From an uncultured Oribacterium sp. (GTDB lineage Bacteria > Bacillota > Clostridia > Lachnospirales > Lachnospiraceae): a DNA stretch of 55,743 bases. The number at the start of each line of letters is the position of its first letter. The first letter of the stretch is position 1. Positions 35,661-43,209 of this stretch are shown here, one piece after another. Both the position numbers and the translations under genes were made by a program. Below the pieces are notes generated by a model. That model saw only the letters and a list, made by a program, of their open reading frames with translations, had not been told where the DNA came from and did not search any database. Where the stretch lies: assembly GCA_934270345.1 (NCBI GenBank), contig CAKQPT010000017.1, forward strand, positions 1-55,743, written 5' to 3'.

Positions 35661-37364
35661 TTATGCAGACTCCTCCACTACGCAGCACCGCTTCCTGCAG
35701 AACGCGATCCCGTAAAGTGTGATATCGCTTCGCCCATCATTCAGCAGAAACTCCTGATAACGACGGTCCCGGATCTGTGCAAGCGCGCGTTGACACGCCT
35801 GCTCCATCGCGCTGAAATCCTTCACATATTTCAGCTCCATGATGATGCCGGCATCCAGATTTTCTGTCTCCACGATGATATCCGCGAAACCATCACCGGC
35901 CTCACGATTTGACTTCACCAGCCAGTCCGCATTCCCGGCAAGTATCCCCACCAGCAGATTGTGGTACGCACTTTCCTTCTCGCCATCCACCGCCTTCGTG
36001 TCAAACACACTGATGGAATTACTCAGCAGACGATTCAGATAAGCTTCCATCTCGCTCGTGTCGCCGTCCTCGATGGCTTTCCAGAATGCCGTCAGCTGCT
36101 CTGTGTTACTGAATACCGCATTTTTGAACCACTCCTGAATCTGGAAACGGAACACCTCACGAATCTCATGATTCGGAATCACGAGTTTATAGGTTCCCGC
36201 TTCCGTCCTGCCCGCCTGCGTCAGATACCCGGTCGTAAAGAGCACGCTCCACAGATTCTCTATACTGCGATCGATCTCATCATAGGTCAGATCCAGACGC
36301 AGCTGCTTCTCGATGGCCTCTCCGGCGATCAGACGCTCGATCTCATCCCGCGTGGTTTTATTCGCCTTCGCAACGAAACATTTTACGAGATCATTGCCAC
36401 TGGTATTGATCCAGTATGCCTCCGGGCGCGCATCGATGTCATCCAAGCTACGATCCACATGGTTGATCACATCCCACGGACAGTACACATCCACGTTACC
36501 GAAGCGATAGCCGTCGTACCACTCCTTCGTCTCCGCATACTTCGATTCCAGATGATAATCCGCGAGCAGCTTCCGCACTTCCGCATCCGTAAACCCGAAC
36601 TGCTCATCGAAACGCGTATCCGTAATCGACAGAATCTTAAAATTATTCAGTCCGGTGAAAATGCTCTCCTTCGAAACACGAAGACAGCCCGTCAGCACCG
36701 CGAAATCCAGCGCATCATTCGTTTTCAATGCTTTTCCAAACAGCGTACGCATGAGCGCCACCATCTCCCGATAGTAGCCATGCTGGAATGCCTTATCGAG
36801 CGGCACATCGTACTCATCGATTAAGATGAGCACTTTCTGCTGGTAATGCTTATACAGCAGCTCCGAAAGCGCCTGCAGCGAGCCATACAGCACATCCTCC
36901 GCCATGACATACATACCGTCCTGCACCTGTGTCAATGCTGCATAAATCTTCTGATCATCCTCATCGAGCTGCGGACTGCTCTCCAGCGCACGGTGTCTCC
37001 GCGCCTCCTTCGCAATCAGCTCTACCAGCTGATATCTCGCGCTCTCAAAGCTGAGTCCCTCCACATTTTTCAGGGACAAAAAGATCACCGGATACTTCCC
37101 AAGATGTGCCGAAACCAGCGCCTGCTTCCCCGAAATATACAGCCCATCGAAAAGGGATGCATCCGTCCCGATCTCAAAAAAGTACCGCAGCATACTCATG
37201 TTCAGCGTCTTACCGAACCTCCGCGGACGCGTGAAAACACGAACTTTCCCTGTATCTTTCAGAAGCTGCTCTATAAATCTAGTCTTATCAATGTAGTAAT
37301 AAGCTTTCGTACGGATTTCTTCAAAGTTCTCGATTCCGATCGGCAGCTTTAAAGCCTCGTTCAT
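35661..37364 (-). CDS. AAA-ATPase with C-terminal PD-(D/E)XK domain (DUF1703 type)
   Basis: A 567-residue protein of the AAA-ATPase-like/DUF1703 family common in gut Firmicutes and Bacteroidetes. N-terminal ATPase: IGIENFEEIRTKAYYYIDKT, the P-loop FTRPRRFGKTLNMSMLRYFF (G-K-T) and Walker B VLILIDEYDVPLDKAFQHGY. The C-terminal PD-(D/E)XK nuclease-like domain (~470-555) has GFADIIVETENLDAGIIMEL followed by KYVKD (D..E-x-K). Its role is unknown; defence or mobile-element links are proposed for the family. The start overlaps a short repeat-rich frame (37361-37546) by 4 nt, with AAGGGG upstream. It borders the AT-rich island. Confidence 0.87.
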   Translation of the reverse strand: MNEALKLPIGIENFEEIRTKAYYYIDKTRFIEQLLKDTGKVRVFTRPRRFGKTLNMSMLRYFFEIGTDASLFDGLYISGKQALVSAHLGKYPVIFLSLKNVEGLSFESARYQLVELIAKEARRHRALESSPQLDEDDQKIYAALTQVQDGMYVMAEDVLYGSLQALSELLYKHYQQKVLILIDEYDVPLDKAFQHGYYREMVALMRTLFGKALKTNDALDFAVLTGCLRVSKESIFTGLNNFKILSITDTRFDEQFGFTDAEVRKLLADYHLESKYAETKEWYDGYRFGNVDVYCPWDVINHVDRSLDDIDARPEAYWINTSGNDLVKCFVAKANKTTRDEIERLIAGEAIEKQLRLDLTYDEIDRSIENLWSVLFTTGYLTQAGRTEAGTYKLVIPNHEIREVFRFQIQEWFKNAVFSNTEQLTAFWKAIEDGDTSEMEAYLNRLLSNSISVFDTKAVDGEKESAYHNLLVGILAGNADWLVKSNREAGDGFADIIVETENLDAGIIMELKYVKDFSAMEQACQRALAQIRDRRYQEFLLNDGRSDITLYGIAFCRKRCCVVEESA

Positions 37365-37546
37365 ATCATCCCCTTCATAACATCCTCTCGACTATCCGGC
37401 ATTTCGCCAATAGTATCTGACACTATTTTTACTATATCCGGCACCTTATCGGCACTATCCGGCACTTTACCTATGGTATCCGGCACTAATTTTACTATCC
37501 GGCACTTTACCAGTTTCCCGGCGGTTTTCTCAAATTGGCTAAACAC
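37361..37546 (-). CDS. Repeat-encoded 61-aa leader frame before the ATPase gene
   Basis: A possible small frame starting at GTG, overlapping the ATPase ATG by 4 nt (ATGA). Its product repeats VPDTIGKVPDSADKVPDIVK because the DNA repeats TATCCGGCA-type units (37393, 37435, 37455, 37478, 37496 on the plus strand). It could be a leader peptide or only a repeat tract that stays open. Two more units occur at 47718 and 47740. Coding is not proved. Confidence 0.35.
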   Translation of the reverse strand: MFSQFEKTAGKLVKCRIVKLVPDTIGKVPDSADKVPDIVKIVSDTIGEMPDSREDVMKGMI

Positions 37547-37687
37547 TGTTTTGCCAATTCTTCCTCCACAAAACCAAACGACGGATGCCCTTCGTTATAC
37601 TAATCGTTTAATTCAAAGTCTATATTACGATGTATAATTATCTCCATCATGAATCGATAAACCCTATTCCAAAGGAGGCTTCATCCA

Positions 37688-38095
37688 ATGCAGACATATG
37701 ACAGCTATCTGGAGCGCATTTTCGCGCTTCCATTCGAAGATGCATCGCGCATTTTCGCCACGATCAAAAAACAAATCGAAAACGATGAAGATATGACCGA
37801 TTTATACCACGATCTTCTTTCACGCTCAATCGAATACGCTGCCGTACGGGCGGAATGGCAGATGATGACAACAGAAGAAAAAGGAGCGATCGACAGCAGG
37901 CGATCCGAAATCCATAATGCCGTCATCCGTGAATTCGACATCCTGGCCCGCAACCTCGGAAAACTCGGCCACGACACCAGCTGGCGTGACGAGCTCGGCG
38001 ACCTCAAGCGTAACCCAGACTATCGGAAACGCATCGGAGATATGGCCTGCTACCTCGTGCTGTTTGAAGGATTGAATGCACGAACCGGGAACTAG
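37688..38095 (+). CDS. Hypothetical protein, 135 aa
   Basis: A soluble, largely helical protein that I do not recognise: MQTYDSYLERIFALPFEDAS, RIFATIKKQIENDEDMTDLY, EYAAVRAEWQMMTTEEKGAI, RREIHNAV-like DSRRSEIHNAVIREFDILAR and ending FEGLNARTGN. AAAGGAGG lies 9 nt before the ATG, so it is a real gene. A broken second copy lies at 27308-27429, which shows the gene moves or duplicates. It faces the CRISPR array end. No membrane segment or catalytic motif is visible; a toxin or repressor role cannot be told. Confidence 0.78.
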   Translation: MQTYDSYLERIFALPFEDASRIFATIKKQIENDEDMTDLYHDLLSRSIEYAAVRAEWQMMTTEEKGAIDSRRSEIHNAVIREFDILARNLGKLGHDTSWRDELGDLKRNPDYRKRIGDMACYLVLFEGLNARTGN

Positions 38096-38140
38096 CCAAT
38101 GTCCATACCCGAGAATATCTCTCCTTAAGTAGAGTAAAAG

Positions 38141-38212
38141 AGTCTCATGGTGGGAAATGTCAGTGTAGTGAAATGATCCACTACTATGAATTCCCGTGGG
38201 ACGACTGAGACT
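38141..38212. ncRNA. Candidate structured RNA near the CRISPR trailer end
   Basis: Three nested stems: AGTCTCA/TGAGACT (38141-38147 with 38206-38212), GGGAA/TTCCC (38152-38156 with 38191-38195) and GTAGTG/CACTAC (38165-38170 with 38179-38184). GTAGTG...CACTACTATGAATTCCC resembles hairpins at the right ends of some IS200/IS605-type elements, but no tnpB or tnpA is here. It may be an element remnant or a small RNA. The rest of the 222-bp gap 38096-38317 shows nothing else. Confidence 0.4.
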
Positions 38213-38317
38213 AAAATACTATTATTCCCCATGATTATGATACTTTCAAAAGTATTAAACTAGCTGCACTGACATTGAGCGTTTACTTTGCAATCCTCCC
38301 TCATGCAAATTTGATTG

Positions 38318-39264
38318 CGAATCGTTCCCACGTATGTGGGATCAACTCCCGCCAGATTACGCGAAAGGCAAGCGGCCACGAATCATTCCCACGTATGTGG
38401 GATCAACCAACCAAGCCGCAAATTAATGCCGTACCAAAACGAATCAATCCCACGTTTGTGGGATCAACTAGATTGATAGGCGCAACCACCTCTCTCGCCA
38501 CGAATCATTCCCACGTTTGTGGGATCAACCACACGGTGACGTTCAATGTGAATTTCAAGTACGAATCATTCCCACGTATGTGGGATCAACGGAACGCCAT
38601 CAAATCGATATTCTCGGCGGTGCGAATCATTCCCACGTATGTGGGATCAACCTCGACCTCGTTCACCCACTGCGTGATCATGTCGAATCATTCCCACGTA
38701 TGTGGGATCAACACCTTTTTGAATGCCTTCATGCCGCAGGACTCCGAATCATTCCCACGTATGTGGGATCAACTAATCGTATTTAACTGGGTATCTGTTG
38801 CCGTTCCGAATCATTCCCACGTATGTGGGATCAACGACTCTATTTTCCCATAACTCCGGGTATGTCTCGAATCATTCCCACGTATGTGGGATCAACCCTC
38901 CATCTTATCACCCGGATCGGCCTTCGCTCGAATCATTCCCACGTATGTGGGATCAACTTACGCGAATACCGGAAAAAATCGCATCCGAGCCGAATCATTC
39001 CCACGTATGTGGGATCAACTTTTTGATTGACGATTCAAGCTCATTTAAGATCGAATCATTCCCACGTATGTGGGATCAACCGCATGCTTAACCTCCTTGT
39101 TGGACTTATAGTCGAATCATTCCCACGTATGTGGGATCAACGAGAAGCTTCTTTTCATATGGGTCAAACCCCGCGAATCATTCCCACGTATGTGGGATCA
39201 ACGTACTCTGGATATTTGTATTCGAACAGTTTTTGCGAATCATTCCCACGTATGTGGGATCAAC
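38318..39264 (-). CRISPR. Type I-E CRISPR array, 16 repeats, 15 spacers
   Basis: Sixteen 29-nt repeats start at 38318, 38379, 38440, 38501, 38562, 38623, 38684, 38745, 38807, 38868, 38929, 38991, 39052, 39113, 39174 and 39236. Spacers are 32-33 nt. In the cas orientation (minus strand) the repeat begins GTTG, has the hairpin core ATCCCACATACGTGGGAAT and ends with the 8-nt handle ATGATTCG, comparable with ATAAACCG in E. coli. Repeats at the 38318 end carry changes (38318: one; 38440: two; 38501: one), as expected of the trailer end. The leader is thus at 39265-39333, next to cas1, and transcription is toward lower coordinates. Confidence 0.99.
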
Positions 39265-39333
39265 CCTACAAATAGCTTTTACCTTGCATCAGGCAATACA
39301 GCATCTTGTAGTTTTGTGTTATTGGAGAATGGT
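39265..39333 (-). promoter_or_regulatory. CRISPR leader (short, between cas1 and the first repeat)
   Basis: Only 69 bp separate the cas1 stop codon (39334-39336) from the leader-end repeat (ending at 39264). It is AT-rich, with a small inverted repeat TTGC-CTGAT-GCAA. No cas2 gene fits in this space. The array promoter may lie partly within the 3' end of cas1. Confidence 0.6.
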
Positions 39334-40269
39334 TTATGATTTTTTGGACCCCCAATATGTCCTTGCCTTAAATTCTTCGTAATCAATCACATTATCCCAG
39401 ATACCGGTTGATAAGGTTTCCGGCACTTGATTGATTTCAAACATGGCATATAAGTCCTTCGTAATGGATTTGAATAACTGATTTTCCTGCATCGCGGCTC
39501 TGACCGCGCGTCGGACTTCACCGCCGAGATCCATATGATACTTGTCGGACATAATTTTAAACGCCGGTATAATCGTCATTTTTTCTTTATACATATCTGC
39601 TACATCGTATACAAACGAGCGCATGCTTCCAGAATGTATAAACCCTATCGCAGGAGAAAATCCAAGCGTCACGATTGCGGCATGGCAAACATTATATAAT
39701 AAGTGGTTTCCATATGTTAATGCCTTATTAATATCATCCTGCGCATCAAAGTCCTGTGCTTTATAATCACGGCTATTCCAGGTCACAGTATACTCTGTAG
39801 CCAACGTCTGATACAGTTTTTTCATACGCGTACCTTCCGCACCTCGCATCTGATTCATATTCATCCCAGACATGTCAACATCCGGAAAGCGACTGGCATA
39901 CATATATCTTGCCACATTCATATGTTTATGTTTTTCGCTGAAATACTCGATCTGGCGCAGCAGATTCTGAGAGGATTTGTTTTCATACATACCAGAAGCA
40001 TAGAACGTCCTCATCTGTTCACCAGACCATACAAGCAGCGTCTGGTTTGCTCCGCATGCCTGAATAGCCCGATGTGTCACTGTCGTACCCGGACCGCATA
40101 TGAGGCAGGCAATCGTTCCGATCGGTATAGGCGTTTTACCGCCCTTCTGTAGCAGCACGATAGAGGAATCTTCCTGTTCGATACGACAGTGCTCCACATA
40201 CAAATAGCTTATCTTGTCATCTAAGTGTGGAAATATTCTTGCATCTGATGAAATATCTTTCTCATTCAT
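39334..40269 (-). CDS. cas1: CRISPR integrase Cas1 (type I-E)
   Basis: A 311-residue Cas1e that inserts new spacers at the leader. Catalytic residues align with E. coli E141, H208 and D221: E145 in QMRGAEGTRMKKLYQ, H212 in AIGFIHSGSMRSFVYDVADM and D225 in the same segment. The start is 2 bp after the cas6e stop. It is the last cas gene before the leader. Normally cas2e follows directly; here there is none, and the only Cas2e sequence in the window is fused to Cas3 at 44789-47524. Cas1 must therefore either use that fused Cas2e or a copy elsewhere. Confidence 0.97.
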   Translation of the reverse strand: MNEKDISSDARIFPHLDDKISYLYVEHCRIEQEDSSIVLLQKGGKTPIPIGTIACLICGPGTTVTHRAIQACGANQTLLVWSGEQMRTFYASGMYENKSSQNLLRQIEYFSEKHKHMNVARYMYASRFPDVDMSGMNMNQMRGAEGTRMKKLYQTLATEYTVTWNSRDYKAQDFDAQDDINKALTYGNHLLYNVCHAAIVTLGFSPAIGFIHSGSMRSFVYDVADMYKEKMTIIPAFKIMSDKYHMDLGGEVRRAVRAAMQENQLFKSITKDLYAMFEINQVPETLSTGIWDNVIDYEEFKARTYWGSKKS

Positions 40270-40271
40270 TT

Positions 40272-40865
40272 TTATCCCTTCATCTTGAGCATCAGCATAC
40301 CGTACCCATATGATTTATCTCGTCCAATGCCGGTTTCATAAGCTTTCGTAAACAGTTCCAGATTTTCAACTACCAACGTGCCAACATATCGCCAGCCATC
40401 AATTCTTCCAGCCTTCGTTTCAGAATGGTACATCGTTTTCTGAATTCTTGATAACTCTTCGATTGTTTCCACTCTAAACCCATATCGCTGGCCAAGTGAT
40501 TTCACCCACTCTATTCGCGCATCCTTATTTCGAATCAATGTCGACTTCCCTTCGTGGCGCTTCACTGGACGAAGCAGAACATCATATTCCAACACTATGC
40601 CATCCTTTATACAGGCAATACGATCCTTCGCATCCGTGCAGGAAATCACTTTGACATCATCTGTAGATACAGGCATGACATCACTCTGAACACAGATTAC
40701 CGTTCTGCGGACATCTTTCGATGGAATAACCCTATAGAGCACATTGATCGACTGTCTATCCGAATCAAAAAGTGCCTGAATATTTCTATGCATGTCCTGC
40801 TCATTTGTCATGGCTCTCGCTGCATCCACCTGACTTAAATCCGGCTGTACGATAGATAAATACAT
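40272..40865 (-). CDS. cas6e: CRISPR pre-crRNA endonuclease Cas6e
   Basis: A 197-residue Cas6e/CasE. It begins MYLSIVQPDLSQVDAARAMT and has the RAMP glycine-rich loop GIGRDKSYGYGMLMLKMKG at the C-terminus. It cuts the repeat hairpin and stays bound to the crRNA 3' end in Cascade. A catalytic His may be in NEQDMHRNIQALF (H26 or so, as in E. coli Cas6e). AAAAGGAG lies 5 nt before the ATG. A CRISPR-repeat-like hairpin (40883-40909) sits 17 nt upstream in the same mRNA, so Cas6e may cut its own operon transcript. Confidence 0.95.
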   Translation of the reverse strand: MYLSIVQPDLSQVDAARAMTNEQDMHRNIQALFDSDRQSINVLYRVIPSKDVRRTVICVQSDVMPVSTDDVKVISCTDAKDRIACIKDGIVLEYDVLLRPVKRHEGKSTLIRNKDARIEWVKSLGQRYGFRVETIEELSRIQKTMYHSETKAGRIDGWRYVGTLVVENLELFTKAYETGIGRDKSYGYGMLMLKMKG

Positions 40866-40882
40866 AGCATTTCTCCTTTTCT

Positions 40883-40909
40883 AATCGTTCCCACGAAATG
40901 TGGGATAGT
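40883..40909 (-). repeat. Lone CRISPR-repeat-like hairpin between cas5e and cas6e
   Basis: On the minus (mRNA) strand this reads CTATCCCACATTTCGTGGGA then ACGATTAG. The array repeat is ATCCCACATACGTGGGAAT with handle ATGATTCG. The stem CCCAC/GTGGG is identical; the loop is one base longer; the tail ACGATTAG differs by one base from the ACGATTCG of the trailer-end repeat (38318-38346). It follows the cas5e stop codon directly and precedes the cas6e ribosome site. Confidence 0.8.
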
Positions 40910-40914
40910 ATAAA

Positions 40915-41433
40915 CTAATCTACAGTTAATAGTTCCTGAAAAATCGGCCTGTTCGGTGGGCAGCATTTTCTTCCGAGATACAACGGAAAAACCGGATGTT
41001 GCAATGCTTCTGCTGCTTTTAGAATTGCAGGTTCCTCACCAGCAACCAGCACCGTGAAATCTCCGTTTGTGATGTACTGCTTAGTGAATAGAGGAAGCAT
41101 GGCCTTTTTTCCACCACTTGCAGTTAAAAATGGCTTTTCCTTTTCCGCACCGGCCAAACGGCTCAATTTGCTGTTTTCAATAGGTCGGACTGTCTGAAAA
41201 TCTGTTATTTTATAGGAAATCTCTTGATTTCTTTCAACTTTTTCAACCCACAATTGAGTATTCAGCTTTTCCAGTGCATCCGTATCCTCTCGCAGGATAC
41301 CTTCAGCCGCAGCAATAATGCCGATGATTGCCTGATCTGTCGGCATTGATTTTGTGTCTCTGGTATATATAAAGCGAGATTCTGAATATGCCTGCATCAT
41401 CCCTGAGAGACACAATTTAATTACATGCCTCAT
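40915..41433 (-). CDS. cas5e: Cascade subunit Cas5e
   Basis: A 172-residue Cas5e/CasD, shorter than usual (~200-245). It begins MRHVIKLCLSGMMQAYSESR FI (normally L-x-G-P-x-Q-S-W-G), with DTKSMPTDQAIIGIIAAAEG (usually S-K-S-G-V-I-G-L-L-A-A-A-L-G) and the conserved ending HPVFPLYLGRKCCPPNRPIF. It caps the 5' handle of the crRNA. Its start overlaps cas7e by 17 nt. The missing sequence is mostly between residues 110 and 140 and at the C-terminus. All core contacts could remain. Confidence 0.93.
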   Translation of the reverse strand: MRHVIKLCLSGMMQAYSESRFIYTRDTKSMPTDQAIIGIIAAAEGILREDTDALEKLNTQLWVEKVERNQEISYKITDFQTVRPIENSKLSRLAGAEKEKPFLTASGGKKAMLPLFTKQYITNGDFTVLVAGEEPAILKAAEALQHPVFPLYLGRKCCPPNRPIFQELLTVD

Positions 41434-42655
41434 GAATATACTCCTCCAAATCAGCTAAAACGCTCTTCAGGTTTTTATCATCCTGTGCACCCTTCGGAGC
41501 GGTATAGTGATGATCCGATAACCAGTACTGCTTTGCATAGTCGTTGTCAAAGAATACATCGCCATCAATATACTCCGTCAGACGTTTTGCAGAGAGCTGT
41601 ACTACATCCTTTTCACCATCCGAAACGACCGGCTTGGCAAATGCATTCTCATAAGAATGGTTCGCTGGTCGTACGGCTGCACGAATATAAACTACAGATG
41701 GGCCCGGAAAACTTGCCTTGCTGTTCTGCATCGCTACAGGTGCCGTCAAAAGGTACAGCTTAATAAATTCAGAAACATCCTTCGCCATAGAATCAAGTCT
41801 GGCCTTTAATGCTTCCTTATCATTAAAATCCATGCCGTCTAACATATTTAAGGCATAAATCATCGTACTGATGTTGCAGTACTGATAAAAACAGCCAGCA
41901 TTCAGATCCACATCCCAGATACCTGCAGCGCCTCTGGAATTCTCATCTGCCTCCTGATCTCCGAAGCCAAATGCCTTCAATTCATCTACAGCGGTAAAGG
42001 TATCCACATCGCCATTATACTCATGCGTTGTGAACGCGTGACTCATTGCAACTGCGCCATCTACCGACCGTAAAATATCAGATGTACTCATTCTACCGAA
42101 CATGGCGACTTCAGAAGAATTCAATCTGTTTTTCGATTCTGCCTCTAACGCTTTCAAAACCGTATCTACCTTTGAATTCTTCGCCTTCTTTGCGTCTCCA
42201 TTTCCCCACTCTGCTTCCTCAATCGGTTTTGCAGGGTCAAAGTTCTGAAGAATCGCCTCTGCAACCGATTCAGCATCATTCATTGTCACCTTGAACGCAT
42301 GATCCTTTTTGGAAGAGAGTAATCTCAGCGTAAGCGACTTTGCGTGCTCGATATAATCCTCCGAAAGATCTGGATTCTTTTTCATCAGCGCATCCGCAAC
42401 CATTCGATCAAACGCCACGGTATACCATGTGTCCTTATCATACTTGGCCTGACGAACAGCATACTTGATGGACTGCGAAGAAATTCTTCCACGCTCCACA
42501 CCGCCAAACATCACGCGCTTTGCAAATCCATCACGGTCACGATTGAGAAGTGACGCACCATAGTTCGTCAGCGAATCAATTTCAATCGTCGGTAAAACGT
42601 CCCTTGCCTGCTCGATAAAACTCTTCTTATCCGTTACTAAATCCCAGTTAATCAT
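41417..42655 (-). CDS. cas7e: Cascade backbone subunit Cas7e
   Basis: A 412-residue Cas7e/CasC (usual ~350-380), which forms the six-fold backbone along the crRNA spacer. Marks are SLLNRDRDGFAKRVMFGGVE then RGRISSQSIKYAVRQAKYDK, SHAFTTHEYNGDVDTFTAVD and FPGPSVVYIRAAVRPANHSY. It overlaps cse2 by 4 nt (ATGA). The extra ~40 residues lie mainly in the Lys/Glu-rich helix region around 140-190. Confidence 0.95.
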   Translation of the reverse strand: MINWDLVTDKKSFIEQARDVLPTIEIDSLTNYGASLLNRDRDGFAKRVMFGGVERGRISSQSIKYAVRQAKYDKDTWYTVAFDRMVADALMKKNPDLSEDYIEHAKSLTLRLLSSKKDHAFKVTMNDAESVAEAILQNFDPAKPIEEAEWGNGDAKKAKNSKVDTVLKALEAESKNRLNSSEVAMFGRMSTSDILRSVDGAVAMSHAFTTHEYNGDVDTFTAVDELKAFGFGDQEADENSRGAAGIWDVDLNAGCFYQYCNISTMIYALNMLDGMDFNDKEALKARLDSMAKDVSEFIKLYLLTAPVAMQNSKASFPGPSVVYIRAAVRPANHSYENAFAKPVVSDGEKDVVQLSAKRLTEYIDGDVFFDNDYAKQYWLSDHHYTAPKGAQDDKNLKSVLADLEEYIHEACN

Positions 42656-43209
42656 ATCTGATTGTCCTCCTCTTCAACCATACTCATTGTATCTGGTGTT
42701 ACTCGTAAAATCGCTCTGGCCCATTTGTCTCTGCTCAAGCCCATTGCATGATTCCAATACATAAGATCGCTCGTCAACGTATACATATTAAACTTAAATC
42801 CATCACGCTGGCCTCGCTTGATATACGTAGATAAGTGCTTCAGGAAATTGCCTGTCAGCGTAATGTTCTCTGCAATCATGGCACGAATTCTGCTTTTTTC
42901 TGAATCCGTCGTATCAGGGTCGTTATAAACACTACTAATATATTTCTCGACCAGCATACTGTTTTCATTTCGATCCTGTGCACATATAGCACAGCAGGAA
43001 AAAAACAGTATCGTTTGTTCAAACTTCGATGTTTTTTCATACACCTCCGGCGGAAATAGTGCCATAAAAGACAGCACTGCGTTTCGACCACGTGTGGAAG
43101 TCATAGCAGACCGCAGGCTCACTCCCGCCATCCGTCCTAATGCAATTCGTGCACTGTCAGGAAGCTGCATCGTCGCATTTAGGACGGCATTCATATCATC
43201 CTTCTTCAT
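42652..43209 (-). CDS. cse2: Cascade small subunit Cse2 (CasB)
   Basis: A 185-residue, all-helical Cse2. The segment SARIALGRMAGVSLRSAMTS corresponds to the start of the family, and RGQRDGFKFNMYTLTSDLMY with NHAMGLSRDKWARAILR is the conserved C-terminal part (L-x-x-D-L-x-x-W...V..RW). It forms a dimer along the Cascade belly and stabilises the R-loop. It overlaps cas8e by 14 nt. It is diverged from the E. coli protein and is assigned on motifs and position. Confidence 0.92.
   Translation of the reverse strand: MKKDDMNAVLNATMQLPDSARIALGRMAGVSLRSAMTSTRGRNAVLSFMALFPPEVYEKTSKFEQTILFFSCCAICAQDRNENSMLVEKYISSVYNDPDTTDSEKSRIRAMIAENITLTGNFLKHLSTYIKRGQRDGFKFNMYTLTSDLMYWNHAMGLSRDKWARAILRVTPDTMSMVEEEDNQI

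Noticed and set aside
38318..39264. CRISPR array transcribed on the plus strand with a leader at 38.1-38.3 kb
   Set aside because: The plus-strand repeat ends in TCAAC. The minus-strand form begins GT and ends ATGATTCG like other I-E handles, agrees with the cas operon direction, and the degenerate repeats lie at the 38318 end, which is the trailer.
39265..39333. A small cas2 hidden between cas1 and the array
   Set aside because: Cas2e needs about 90 codons; only 69 bp are available.
38275..39382. Open plus-strand frames across the CRISPR array with repeated N-H-S-H-V-C-G-I-N peptides
   Set aside because: They are translations of the repeats and spacers; there is no ribosome site and the frames change with spacer length.
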